Source: Berberis thunbergii (Eukaryota > Streptophyta > Magnoliopsida > Ranunculales > Berberidaceae). From it: DNA of 64,000 nt. Every line of letters starts with the position of its first letter. Position 1 is the stretch's first letter. The stretch is taken from contig QNQO01001820.1 of NCBI GenBank assembly GCA_003290165.1, positions 62,001 to 126,000 on the forward strand, in the 5' to 3' direction. Position numbers and translations under genes: made by a program. Below the pieces are notes generated by a model. That model saw only the letters and a list, made by a program, of their open reading frames with translations, did not search any database and was not told the DNA's origin. This document shows positions 1 through 12,800 of the stretch, piece after piece.

Positions 1-215
1 AAGAAGAAGAAGAAGAAACAACTTCAGAGGAGGAGATGTAGAGCTTCTTCCTTCTTCTTCAATGCTTGTTTGGGTAGAGGAAGAGAGGGGAAAGGAGAGG
101 GAGAGGATACCTATCGGGATTTTTTTTTTACTTAACTTTGCCAATTACATAAGTGTTGCCACGTAGGACAAACACACTAAAATTACTGTTCATGAACAGT
201 GAAAAAAGCATGTGA
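1..215 (-). repeat. Edge of a dispersed repeat family also present at 61190-61360
   Basis: Read on the minus strand, 215 to 125 gives a palindromic block around an ACTGTTCATGAACAGT core, then TTTGTCCTACGTG, then an AAGTTAAGT block, followed by CT-rich sequence down to base 1. The same order of blocks is found on the plus strand at 61190-61360. I infer two copies of one repeat in opposite orientation; this copy runs off the left edge. An (AAG)n run opens the window. No coding potential is visible. Confidence 0.5.
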
Positions 216-578
216 AATGTTAGATAGATAGATATATATATATATAAAGAAAATTCATTGTTTTGACCATTCAAAATGCTTAGTGTTTCGGTTTCATGGC
301 TTTTTGTATTTATAACTAGTGACTTGTTAGTTTGGAAAATAGCCAAAACTAATTTTTTTGTGTGTGTTTGGTGTACTGTAATCTTGTGGTTTTCGATTGA
401 GTGCTTCTGACATTTCCACGCTTAGGCAGTTTTGGGCTCAGGCTATTAATGGGCCGGGATCTAGCCAGTGGACCCTGTAAACAAAGAATATATATGCTAC
501 TTTAGGACTTACTTAGATTAGTACTGAATGAAGGTCATGTATTTATAAGTGTGCTTCGACCAAAATTGGATCAACGAC

Positions 579-811
579 TGGTCCGGGGTGGCTCCTGTGC
601 ACACAGCGCAGGACGTCCTCCTGTGCACATTTATGAGCCGTCAGATCAGATCCAATGGTTCAGATTGAAAGATTTTAAAAAATGGATTTCAAAAAAAAAA
701 AAAAAAAAAAATTCAAATCCATCAATTTCAACCGTTGGATTAGATCCGACGGCTCTGCTTTGTGTGCAGGACGTCGTCCTGTGCTTTCTGCGCAGGAGCC
801 CCCCCCATTTC
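579..811. mobile_element. Mutator-like MITE with 9-bp target duplication
   Basis: The two halves are inverted repeats: GGCTCCTGTGCACACAGCGC on the left pairs with the GCGCAGGAGCC end on the right, and GAGCCGTCAGATC pairs with GATCCGACGGCTC further in. The direct repeat ATCAACGAC flanks the element exactly at 570-578 and 812-820. A 9-bp duplication with a long inverted repeat fits Mutator-like non-autonomous elements. The centre holds an A-run at about 690-710. The ORFs crossing it are not genes. Confidence 0.75.
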
Positions 812-888
812 ATCAACGACGGTGGTTGTTAGAACTTTGGTGGTGGCAAATAGTGACGTTATATAAGATAACCTTATTCTCAAGTGGG

Positions 889-1443
889 TAGGGGTGGGCA
901 TCCCATCCCGCAATCCCGTGCCGTCCCGATTTTTTGGGTCATTTGGAATTTATCAAAATCATTCTGATCGCGTCTCGGCCCGATATATAGTGGGATAAGA
1001 TCGGGTTGGAGTTTCAATTTCGCCTATCCCGTCCCGAATTTGTTTATTTAATATTATTAATTTTAATCAAAATACTCTTCTAAGTTACAATTTAGGATGT
1101 GTTGAAATTAAATCAATGATGAAATTCTATATGAAATCTAAATGAATTGAATCATTAATTCTAAATGAATTTTAATAGTTATTTGTCTACCAAAAAAAGT
1201 TTATTATTTATTTATTTAATATCTATTATTATTTATGATGTAAGTTATATGTATATAAATTTGACATTATTGGTGTGTGAATAATGTGAAATAAAACTAT
1301 TTTTGTTATTTTTATTGAAGAACTATTTAGTACGTGCCCATCCTGACTCATCCCATTTGAGATGGGACGAGGTTTATCCCGTTTCGTCCCTTCCCAATCT
1401 CAAATGAACGGGATGGATTCATCTCAACCCGTGCCCACCCCTA
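889..1443. mobile_element. Non-autonomous hAT-type element (copy 1)
   Basis: The element starts TAGGGGTGGGCA and ends TGCCCACCCCTA, perfect 12-bp terminal inverted repeats of the plant hAT type. Inside the ends are G/C-rich blocks rich in TCCCATCCCG and its complement; the middle is AT-rich and non-coding. The flanks at 881-888 and 1444-1451 match at 7 of 8 bases, the duplication size expected for hAT. No transposase is present. Confidence 0.75.
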
Positions 1444-1501
1444 CAAGTAGGGCTCTTTTGAGAGAAAACCCCTCTTTAAGAGAACTTCATATCCGAAAAT
1501 T

Positions 1502-1654
1502 CTAGGGTCGAGGAAAGGAATGAGGGAAAGGGGCGAGGGATGGTTGAAAGCCACTCATCTGCCTCGAGATAAGCAAAATCTTACATATCAAATTAGATGA
1601 ACTTATCTCGAGACAGATGGGTGATCATCTCTCGTTCCTTTCCTCGCTCCCTAG
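1502..1654. repeat. Foldback MITE, about 150 bp
   Basis: The left arm beginning CTAGGGTCGAGGAAAGGAA and the right arm ending TTCCTTTCCTCGCTCCCTAG are inverted copies. Inner parts pair too: CATCTGCCTCGAGATAAG with CTTATCTCGAGACAGATG. The loop is short and AT-rich. No target duplication is obvious. It is too short to encode anything. Confidence 0.55.
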
Positions 1655-2296
1655 AAAGGCTGCTTCATATCAAATCGCGAGACACAGGGATTTGAGGTAT
1701 TTTCAAAGAGTTTTCGAGTGTTTTTGAATAAATCTTCATCAAGGAAGCTTGAAGTACAAGTAAATATTCTCATGGTTTCAATTTGGGGGTTAATTATCTC
1801 TGGAACAAGCGAGTAGATCTAACTATTGAACTAATTGTTATTTTTCCCTTGCATGCGAGTTAGACCAGTTAACTTTTATAGGATTCGAGCAAAATTGAAG
1901 TTTACAATTTCAGTTGGAATTGGGTTAAAATGGTGAAGGGTGTATATTGTAGCATTCTTGCACCACTTTGAATCCCGTAGTTTCAAAATCAAAACAATGA
2001 TCCTCATATTCAAATAATGTCATCCATATCCTTTGATGATCCTAAACTGACAAATACATCTAGACACAACTTGATACAATGCCTTCATCCAGGACCCAGG
2101 ACATATGTGTTCACCGAGTAAACACAAGCTTCAAACTTCTGGGGAGAGACCTAAAAAAGGTAAGGGCGATTTCTGCAAGATAAAGAAATTAAAAGAGAAT
2201 TAAGAAGAGAAAAACGTGGTTTGGACTAAAAAAGATTTCAAATTCCAATCTACAGCTAGTGAAACCAATCTTACTGTTGACGTAAGCTGCCCATAT
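1655..2296. other. Intergenic / 3' flank of the MOS11-like gene
   Basis: I see no ORF, tRNA or clear repeat here. The part next to 2297 should hold the 3' UTR of the minus-strand MOS11-like gene, but its polyadenylation site cannot be placed from sequence alone. Confidence 0.4.
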
Positions 2297-5032
2297 TCAG
2301 GACCCTTCAGCTGCCTTACCCACAATGGCAGTCTTCTGAGTTTATAAGACAGAAAAGTCAGTAAGCCAACGCAAAACAAAAATATTATGCTCCTCCTAAC
2401 CTAGCACAAAATAATATAAAAAAAATTTACGAACCACAGAGAGTCCCCCCTCTCCCACGCACACACACAAAATAAATAAGTGATGGACATGTTGAAAAGA
2501 TAATGCTAGAAAACGGCAAAGAGAACTTGGACATTGCAAGCTGCTCTGGTTGCACCAAGAGAATGTCGAGTACTAGCTCATGGGAGATAACCCCGAACAC
2601 CCAATATAATGGGCATGGGAGAAAAACTATGCAATATCTTTATATTCTTCTTCTGCCCATGAGTTTTAAACTATTTTAAGGTGTTTTAGCATTAAATGGT
2701 AGTAAATTGAAATGTGAAACTTTGCAACTGGTACACACTATGACATAAGTCTAACACGCCATATCTTACGGTACACTATAAGTTACTCTAACCATCTTCA
2801 ACATGAGTCTCTATATGCGATATATATAGCAGGTCAAGTTGCTAGGCATTCTCGCACCTAGACATAATCATGGACATGATGGTGGCTTCACAACAGATCC
2901 ATGACATGCACACTTAACAAATAGGTGGTAGAGACACGTGGAATATTGCCTCGTCCCTTAACATCCATCGAATGTGGGAGAAGAAATTGATGGTATTTGT
3001 GGCCTAAAGAAAGATAAAAGTAAATGGAAGTGAAATGATAATGAAAAAAAAAAAGAATACGAAATGAGGACCAAAATGAGAACAATGAACTTGTGAACAA
3101 ACCTAAAACAGATTTCTTAGGTGTTCCGACACGCTTACCTGCTCCGTGTTGACCTTACTGTTGACTTGTGACGGAGAATTGGATGGTGTTTGCGAAAATC
3201 TGAAAGTGCACAAAGAACCAATAAATTCAAAGCTTTAAAACTAAAATGGAGGAAACCGATATTTCTTACCTGATTGCCCTAGCTTTCTTTTTCTCCTCCT
3301 CCAAAGGGTCAGTTTTAGGAAGTGATCCAAACCTAGCTAATCGAGCTTTTTTCTTTGACTCCTCTTCAGCTGTAGGCTCTGCTGGTAGTCCAAACCTGAG
3401 AAACAATATAAAAGAATAAGCTTTGAATCAAGTCTAACAGATTTACCAAAAATGTGCAGATAAAACAGTGTAACTCGACTTCCGTGTGCTAGATAAGCAA
3501 TGAAGCAAGTTGAACAAACCTCTCTGCCCTGGCCTTTCTCTTTTGGTCCTCTAATTTCTTTGACTCATCTGATCCTTCTGATCCATGTGTAGTGGATTTG
3601 GTGCCAAACCTGTCAATGAGTTGGACAAGCATTTGAAAAGTTCAACTTCTAACTTGACATAAAAGAAAACCCATGCTTTGAAGAAAAAGATTAGTTGATT
3701 CACTATCTAATACCAAGGAAGCCTCAAAGTTCAAATTTTCACTATAAAGTTTTGCTGATAAAAAACAACAGATCTATAAAAGACAAAGGAACTGTTTTCT
3801 GGGAGAAACATAAATATCGTATTTCAAATAAAAATAAACAAAATTGCATTGCTAAAGAAAACATAGAGTTTTGATATCAAGCTGCAAATCTACCCAATGA
3901 ACCAAAAAATAACTCCAAACTTGCTCCTTTGATGTATAGTGCAATATTATTACAAAGCAAATACCCTAGTCCAGTATATATATATGCTAGTAATCACCCT
4001 TCTAACTAAAGATATTTTGTTCTCAAACAATGCATATCACTCCTTCTCTGCTTAAGTAGGTTCATCAAAGGTGCCCAATCTCCAATCAGATGTTCTCAAT
4101 AAGATTCTTAGACTTCTTTCAGGTCTGAGAAATTGAACTCGGTATTCTATTTTTTCAGTGAGATCCTTTCACTTCCATTTCATCAACTCATCATCTTCTT
4201 CCTTGCAAAATGGTTGATGAGAAATAACAAGACCTTGATTAATGAGGAACTGAACTTTATAGGTATCTCCGTTAGACTATATATTTATATTGAGCAGAAT
4301 GTGACATGTAAAACGATTGACTAACCAAGCTTAAACTACACAGAACCGTTCAAACTAATCTCGAATCAGACACCATTCAAGTGAAGAAAAGATCTCGGCC
4401 TCAAACAAGAAACCACTTAACTTAATCTTTGAATATAAGGTACAGCTTACTACCAAATAACACTAAAGCAAGCCTATTAATTTACTGAGTGGGCATTTTA
4501 AAGAAACCACATTACTAAAGCTTCCTTATTTACACTATTAAGGTTGAAAATTTCTCATAACCTAACAAAAATCCACTTCAAGAAAATCAATTCTGATTTG
4601 TCAAATTGGGTGGAAAATTCTTCAAACCCTAACAAATTGACTGATCAATTTATCTAATGCTACCCCAAATTCACCAAAACCCCATCACTTAAATGCCAAA
4701 ACAAAGCGAGAAAAAGCACACCTTTCAGCCCGAGAGCTCCGCTTTTCATTCTCAGACATCTGCACGGGCATCCCGAAGCGCTCCGCGCGGCGCATTTTCT
4801 TCTCGAGATCTGCATTTGAGGGAGTTTCGGAGGTGTGGGGTTCGGTCTCCTTCTTGGATGGCTTGACTTCGCTGCTGTTGGGTTCTTCAGTCGGTGGGTC
4901 TTCGAGTGATGAAGTGGGCTGTTGTGAAGAGGGGTTGGTGGATTCGTCGAGAGGAGATGTGGGGAGTGAAGAAGGGTCGTCTGGGTTTTGAGTGGGAAGG
5001 TGTTCGATGGGGTTTGGGGCCTCCGTCGCCAT
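2297..5032 (-). CDS. MOS11: MOS11-like protein (SARNP/CIP29 homologue, mRNA export)
   Basis: Spliced from five minus-strand exons: 5032-4722, 3609-3520, 3395-3270, 3199-3139 and 2335-2297. All junctions are GT/AG and in phase, giving 208 residues. The N-terminal third is acidic and rich in Pro, Ser, Thr and Glu. After it comes a chain of short repeats ending in R-F or RFG (AERFGMP, RAERFG, ARAERFG, ARLARFG), each beginning in a charged Lys/Arg/Glu segment; three exon joins fall exactly at the RFG codon. The tail ends KAAEGS. This is the layout of plant MODIFIER OF SNC1 11, related to human SARNP/CIP29, which works with the TREX complex in nuclear mRNA export. The start at 5032 is preferred because a family-typical MATEAP begins there; an upstream in-frame Met at 5074 has no such support. 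It is divergent to the TERC gene. Confidence 0.86.
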
Positions 5033-6841
5033 TAGAGCTTGAAGCGAGCACTGATCTCTGTGGAAGGAAATCAAAGGAGGAATCTTTTGCGAATGGCGGT
5101 TCAGATTTTAAGCTACTTCCCCCAAATGGTCTTTCCTAGGGCGTCGACTGGAGTGGCGAAACGAGAGAAACCACTTGCCCAAGCCATGTCTAGTCACTAG
5201 TCGAATGTCAATAGAACCGGCTTAGTCAATTATTAACCTTTGGTTTTTTGAGTAATTATAGCCGGCCTTTTTTTTATTTTTAATTTTAGTGTTTTTACAT
5301 TCTTTTTTGTCCATTGTTGGTAGGATTCGAACTTTGGATTTGTGATATTATCTGTCATAAGTTTACCACTGAGTTGGTAGTTTTGTGCGTTGATTAGTTA
5401 AATGGTTATTTGTATTATTTTGCTCGTTGCATGTCTCAATGAATCAAAATGTGTAAATTAAGTTAAATACACATAGTCACGACGACATCAAATGTTTGTG
5501 AATTAGGGATAAAAATTGGGGCAATGAGGATGAGTGGCTTAGGTGACAAATTGAGAGAGAAACAAATGAGGGGGAATAGAAGAAGGATGTCCACACGAGA
5601 ATGAGTTCACTTGCATTAGTCTTCTCATTGTATTTCCTTCGTCACATTTTTGAAACATGGTGTCGTTAGTAGGATATGCATGCATACCTAGAGTACTAGT
5701 CTTTGTATATACTAATAATTATTACTTCTAACATTTATATAAATTTGTTCTTGCTAGCTACATATTTTACTGTTGATTATTCACATTCGTATGAGGAATT
5801 AGGGATTCAAGTTGAAAGCAGTGTCCACGATTAGGGGTAGGCATGGGATGAGATGGACCTCATCTCTATCTCACCCCGTTGTTTTATCTTCGGGACGTAA
5901 TAAACTTCATCATGACCTCCTTAAAGCCAAACGAGTTCGAGATGGGACGGGATGAGCATGATTTGAATATCATTGAGAATTGTTAAAATTTTATATCAAA
6001 AAATAAGTGTATGACTTTTTATTTAAAGGCAACTAATATCCAAATTAATAATACAAATTCATTTTAATCGAATACCCAATTTAAAAAATGATAATTCTTT
6101 TTATTATCAGAAGGATATAATAGTGTGATCTCCTATTTTAGTTATATGAGACAAAATCAAACTATCCTTAACAAGATGATACACTATTGACCAATGTGTT
6201 CACTCTAATTAATTGTTTGATAATGTACATTTAAAATAAATGGTATTCTTAGTCATTATATATATTTTAATTGTGAAATAATAATTTCAAACTTTATATC
6301 AAATTGACTTTTTTTTTCATTATATAATTAAATATTAAAATTAATAATAATAAAATAGTAAATAAATAAATTCGGGACGAAGGAGATAAAAAAATCTCAT
6401 CCCATTCAAGATCAAAATGGGGACGAGATCGAAATGAGTCTAATAAATCTGAAAAGAACAAGAAAAAAAATGAAACCGGATGAAACGAGATCGAGATCGT
6501 GGGATGGGATACCCACCTCGATCAACGATCAACCCAATATTTGGATTCTCGCATGCACGCTTCTCATGACGATTGGCATGACAAATACGAGTCTAGAATC
6601 GTACGGTCAGAAACTGAACACATGATGCAGTAGTCAGCATGGAATCATTTTCTCCGGATCCCAAACGAGAAACGGAAGAAAACGAGCGGGGGAATTAGAC
6701 AATCCCGAGACGAGTGAGGTTATTGATTAGATAGATAAGAGAAGAAGAAGGGATAGAGAGAGCGAGCGAGCGAGAGAAGAGGAGAGGAGAGAATTGGTGG
6801 TTTGATTTCAGTAGAGTTGACATTTTCGTGAAACACCTTCG
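5033..6841. other. Divergent intergenic region between MOS11-like and TERC genes
   Basis: It contains the presumed promoters of both genes. On the minus strand, about 5390-5320 resembles a tRNA-like SINE head (CTCAGTGGTAAAC then GTTCGAATCC), but it is too degenerate to call. A hAT-type element fills 5832-6521. Bases 6748-6791, just before the TERC start, are a purine run of GA and GAGC units, probably in its 5' UTR. Confidence 0.5.
5832..6521. mobile_element. Non-autonomous hAT-type element (copy 2)
   Basis: The left end TAGGGGTAGGCATGGGATG matches copy 1. The right end is a worn inverted copy (TACCCACCTCGA). The flanks TCCACGAT (5824-5831) and TCAACGAT (6522-6529) match at 7 of 8 bases, as expected for a hAT target duplication. 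The AT-rich centre is non-coding. It sits between two divergent promoters, about 320 bp from the TERC start codon. Confidence 0.65.
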
Positions 6842-9800
6842 ATGGCGAGATTCACTTCATCTCTCACCCACTTGAGTGCTCAATCTCCTTTCAAATTCGT
6901 CGCAGCAGATACTTCTAGGGCTCCATCTATTCGCTCTTCATCAATCCAATTCACATCTCTCCTTCGTCATCGCCGTTATCTTCGTTCAGGTAACTTCACG
7001 CAATCTCCGATTCTTGAATTCCAATTCTTTCTCTCTACATGAGTTGTTGAATTTCTTAGTTAAACTTGGAATTGTAGATTGGAAGTCTCGGAAAGTTGGT
7101 TTTGCGTTGGTGGCATGCGTGAAAAGGACCGAGCAAGAAGAGGAATTCCGCGCTTGTGGTAAGAACGTTTTGATGTTTAAGTGATTCTTTTAGATCAATT
7201 GAAGTGAATAATTCTTTCTTTGTAAGATGCATAGCATCGGTTCAGATTTCACTCCTATTTGGGTTTTTATCAACTTGAAACTAGTATATTTTGCACATGC
7301 AATGGATAATTATGGTTCAATGAATGACTGATTGAGATGGAGCTTGAGGAATCTCTGTTCCTCATACTACATTGATAGTAGGTTTTATTGCATATGACTG
7401 TTATGATGAATGTGTTGTTCAGAGCGTGTGTTTTTTTTTTTTGTTCATTTCACTAGTCCTGGCAAAATATTGCTTTGTATCCACCAGCTGCGATTGGATG
7501 GATCATGTGTCGTCTAGCATAAAGCATTAGGTTGCTAAAATGTTTGTGGAAGCTAAACATAGAAAGACTGCTTGACAACAAGTAGAAATCATCTAAGTTA
7601 ATTTTGTATGTGTCATTGAAGCACTTTGGAGGGTTCAGTTTCAATTTATTTTTCATGCATTTGCGTAACTTTCTAGTTTCTATCAATTTTAGTAAAATCA
7701 TGAACTGCTGTAACTTTGTGCATATTTGTTAAGATCATTTGTTACCGTTAGAGCATCAGCACTATGCTCCATTTTTCATTTTTTTAAATACCTCAGACCT
7801 GGGTCAAATTTTCGCATCCACTGTAAGCCATTATTGAGTGTTGTTGAAACAACACCCAGGCCATGTTTTATTCCCATGGGGGCTTCAGACCCCATTTTGA
7901 TAGGTTATAGTGGGACAAACCCAGGTCTCAAGACCCCATTTAATCAGCTTGATATCTTATGGTGGATGCTCTTTAAAAATTAGCTCCTAAAAATTGTCAA
8001 GCACTGAAATTTGTTCTTTGCCATCTGTACGATCAAAGTTTCCTGTATGTGGGACCCTTTAACATGGAAAGGTTCAGTGGTAGCTATTGCGCCATCACAA
8101 TCTTGGAACACATCGGGATATCAAAACTATTTCATGAAAAACTCGTGCTTGTTTGAATTTTTCACGAGGATTAGTGTGATTTTATTTCTTTGATGTTGCC
8201 TGATAAAGCCGTAGCTTTGTGAACTGTGCTAAACTTACTAAATATATAATACATTTCGGTGACCTATATGAATGGACGCATTGTTTGTATAGAGTTTTAG
8301 GGCCTTCACTTCTGATTGTTCGGACGTCCTTATTTCTAATTTTAGTTGCTCAATGTCTCAGAGCCATTCATAAAACATTTCAGAAACCTGGAGATTTCCT
8401 GTAGTCTGTTTGAATATAATGTGCTGGTGAAATGGATCTGCAGAAGATTCAGAGAGGAGGAAATCACGATCTGCCAATGGCACGAACAATCTTGAAGAAG
8501 TATTTCATACTGCCTCATCCCTTAGCAACCAAGAAGAAAATGTTCCAGGCCCCGATGATGGTTACACGTCTTCTGTTAGAACTGTTGCTTTATGGGTCAG
8601 TACCTCAAAAAAAACTTATGGTCATTGATAACTTATTATTTTCGCTATTCATCAAATTGTCCTTCATTTTTCAGGTATGTACTGCAGTACTATTTGGTGT
8701 AGGTTTGGGTTTGAAGGAGGGAATGGGGAAAGCCTCAGAGTTTTTTGCAGGGTATGCAAACAACTCAGATCCTTTTTTTTCATCTATGTGCTATGTTTAC
8801 ATTATGGTTATTTACTTATTCTAAAATAGGTGAGTAAGCTTGATTTCTCCAACCATTTTCAGTTCACCAAGCAATATACGTAGTATATTATTCTTGGAGC
8901 ATGTTTGTTATACGGAAATTCCACTATTATTTCACGTGGTGAATGTTGATGTTTGCTAATTCTCTAGAATTTCCTTACTTGGGAAGTTTTTGTCGCAAAA
9001 AATCTTTCTCGAATCCGTTTATCCACCACAACATTGGTACATTCCACACTAAAAGGATGACCCATCCCTACACCAATGACCTTTTTAATTGTTGTCGTGA
9101 AAGCCTAAATGGAACTTTAGACATAGGGATGACAGTGGGGCGGTTTTTCACGAATATACGCTTCGTCCCGAACCATTTGGTGCGGATTGGTTTTACCTTA
9201 ACGGTTTATGCGGCGGATATGGGGATCAAAATTGGATCCGTCACTGTTTTGGGGCAAATATAAATTTGGCCATATTCGCCCCACAGATATCCGTTTATTT
9301 TACTAGAATACCCTTCAATACTTAAAACTCTAAATCCTATATTCATTCCTCCAATATCCAATCTCCAACGCCTCTCCTATCCATCACAGAGACAAACAGA
9401 CAACCCATGCCTCAACCATCCACCGCTACCCACCAGGTTCTTCTTCTTCTTATTTTTCTTCACCTTCTTCATTCTCTTTTGTAGATCTAATCTTCTCCCC
9501 ACCTCTCCATCTCTCTATTTCGAAAGAATCACCCACCCCTCCTATTCCTACTCCTCCCTCCCTCTCTGTTGAGGTGCGATCGACCTGATTGTGTGTGTGA
9601 GGCGAGAGGGAGAGACGGTGAGAGAGATCAGGAAAGATAGGAATGTGGTCGATCAGTGAGAGACCATACACTGCACACCAGTGAGAGAGATATCCATCAA
9701 TTGGTGAAAGAGACCTTCAACTTGCAAACTTGTTTTTGAGCTTGGATTGATTTTGAAATTGATAAGCATAATGATATGTTGAGTGTTGATGTTGAGAAGA

Positions 9801-12800
9801 AGACATTTTTTAACGGATGTTCAAGTGGGGCGGACATTCGTCAATCCATCCGTAGCAAGGATGGTTTTTAAAAAATTGTATGAACGAATATTTGGGTGTT
9901 CACGATCTCCAGCGGGTGGGGACGAATTTGCCCAAATCCGCCCCGTTGCGATTTCTATTTAGACATAGAAGTTTCAGAGCGACATGATGCTCGTTGGAAA
10001 TTTTCACTGCTAGTTTTTTTAGTTATTTTAGTTATAGTGCACTTTTAAGATTAAAAAGGATTCCTTGTGTATATTGTTATCTTCAGTTGTTATATTTTTA
10101 TCTCATTGTCGGTTCCATTGTTATCTATGTGGGTGTGCAAACATGCATAAATTTTAATAAATTGAGTGGCGGGGACGCATATGATTGAACTCTACAATCC
10201 CTACCCCCCACCCATAGGTCTTTTATTTTATTTTAATTAATGAAAAAAATCATACACCACAATTACAACCAAACATCTTAGTTATACCTAATGGGTTCAT
10301 ACTCCAATGGGATAAGATAGTATTCCGGAGTGGGCAATGTCCACTAGTTGCAAACCTTTTTGAAGGTCTGGTCATTCCTTTTAAACCATATTCACCAAAG
10401 AATTGTATTAGGCACCATGTCCCAAATCACCCCTTTTCTACCTTTGTGATATGCCGTTTCTTATGTGACATCACACCCAACACAACCTTACATCTACTTG
10501 CTTTCAAATCAAGGGCAGTTAATTTTCAAATTGAAAGGACAGTTCTTCAGTCACATTATTTTATTTCCTTTGTTTCTATAAGTTTCTTGCTTTCAAATGA
10601 AGATCAGTAATTTCCAGTTTCAGGAAGACTTCTCTATGTTTTCAGGTACCTATTGGAGCAAAGCTTGTCAGTGGACAATCTCTTTGTGTTTGTTTTGATT
10701 TTCAAGTACTTCAAAGTACCAGTTACCTATCAGGTACTCTACAGCGTGTCAACTTATCTTTTGCATTCTCTGTGAAGTTCCATTATTGTTTCGGTCCTTG
10801 AGGCTAAGGCTTATTTTACATTAGAATGCAAAAAAGATTTCCGTTTCAGTAACATTCTCACTCAATGTTACCAATGTTAACGAAAATGCAGAGCCGGGTG
10901 CTTTCGTATGGCATTGCTGGTGCAGTTATCTTCCGTTTATTGATCATACTTCTAGGAACAGCCACACTTCAGGTTGCCAATTTTAAACAAAATATTCCCT
11001 TACAGTTTCATTTTATATGGCCTATTTTTCTAATCTCTAAACTGAACATGTTGCTATATTTTTAGAGGTTCGAGGTGGTGAACTTACTTCTAGCTGCGAT
11101 ACTGTTATATTCATCCTTCAAGGTATGAGTTCTCTTGTATAATAGTATCTTATAAAAGGCAGTAATATGTGACTGATGTTAAGAATAAAAAAGAAAAAGA
11201 AAAGAAAAAGAACACTGGGATTACTTACGAGCCTGTAAATACGATGTCCCAGCATATAATGACAAACGTTGCAAAAGAAACCCTGTAAGATCCACTGTTT
11301 CCCTAGAAAAAAAAGAAAAATCAAGTTTTTGATGTCTTGGATACTAATCTGCACCGGAAGGGGAACAACGTTACATTTTTTCTTTTACTTTTTATGTTAA
11401 TTTTCTGGTTATGTATGCTGTTCTTGATGCTCAAATGTGAACATGCAGGATTTCGATTCTTTAATTAATATTCCTTATGGAACAGACATTTTGAAACTCG
11501 TGATTTTGCACATTAATGCAAAGTCAAACTTTTGTGTTGGACCGAAAATTTGAGTTAGCTGGCAAGTTGCTATCAGAGAAAGCTTGGTCCACAATTGTCA
11601 TACTTGTCAAGTACCCTAGTCAAAAGCTTCACCAGGTTCTTGTTTCTTTTGTATGAAGTATGTGCTTACTGGGCGAGGGACTTGGAGGTAGGGCAGTTAG
11701 GCTAGCACTTGAATGATTTGCACTTAACATGTTTTTTGACTCTCAATTTGATTTTAATGAGGTTTCGGCAAGGGCTCTTTGACTGCTAATGTGAAATTTT
11801 ACCCATCTCCACAAGGGCTCTTTGACCGCAACAAACACTTAGGCGATATTGCATTTCCCCGAAACATGTGAGCATTCATTCCGTTCTAAGCGAGCCATGT
11901 AACTGTGTGTGAATCCCTGAATAACATCCAGCTCCCCAGAAAAGATAAATTATCCCTCCATGTTGACACTTGACAACCAGTCTTGAATGAAACCATTTCC
12001 CACTTAGAAAATGCAACCTGAATTAATAGAGACTACTTTCTTGATCTTTCCCTCAGAAACTGCGAACCCTAGAGAATTATTGTTCATTTTTCTTTCTGTT
12101 AGACTGTTCAGTTTTTTCAATTCAAAAACAATGTTTTATTGCTTCAGCTGATGAAATGAACTGTTTTTAATGTATTTCAGTAATTTCTGAGCTGATTCAC
12201 ATTCTTCATTTTCTGTAGCTATTTGGTGGAGAGGAGGAAGAGGACGATCTATCGGACAACGTTATTGTAAAGACATGTCAGAAGTTTATCCCAGTTACTT
12301 GTAAATTTCTGTCCCTACTTTTTTGTGCTCCTTGCGGACTTTTCCCTCCATTTTTTTTATTTTTATTTTCAAAATTTTATTTTATTTTATAAAAAAATTC
12401 AATACTACCTGCAACATAAGGATTCAAACACTGACATACATGGAACAACATTCTACTACATAATCTTAACCACAAAAGCAAGTGTCTTTATTGAAAAAAA
12501 AATAGTGATAAAAAAGGAAAGGTTTTCCAAATTATATGTTATTTTAAAGAACACATTGATCAGTTGGCATTTATAGGGACTGACAGAAAAATGGGTTCTT
12601 ACAATTTTACTATTTATGTTTTCTGAGAATGTCTACGAATTTCTATCAAGGTTGTTATCTACTTGTTCTTATGTGTTATTGAACGCAAAAAGTCACATTC
12701 CCCGTCTTGAATTTATATGGCTGAGTTTATAATTTTTTGAATATACTCTTTAATAATTTATTAGTTTCTTTTGTTTGATTTCATCAATGAAATTTGAACA

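Noticed and set aside
8432..8824. 130-codon ORF beginning [10 protein letters not shown]
   Set aside because: It is in a different frame from TERC exon 3 over part of its length and runs through an intron; the spliced TERC frame explains the coding signal.
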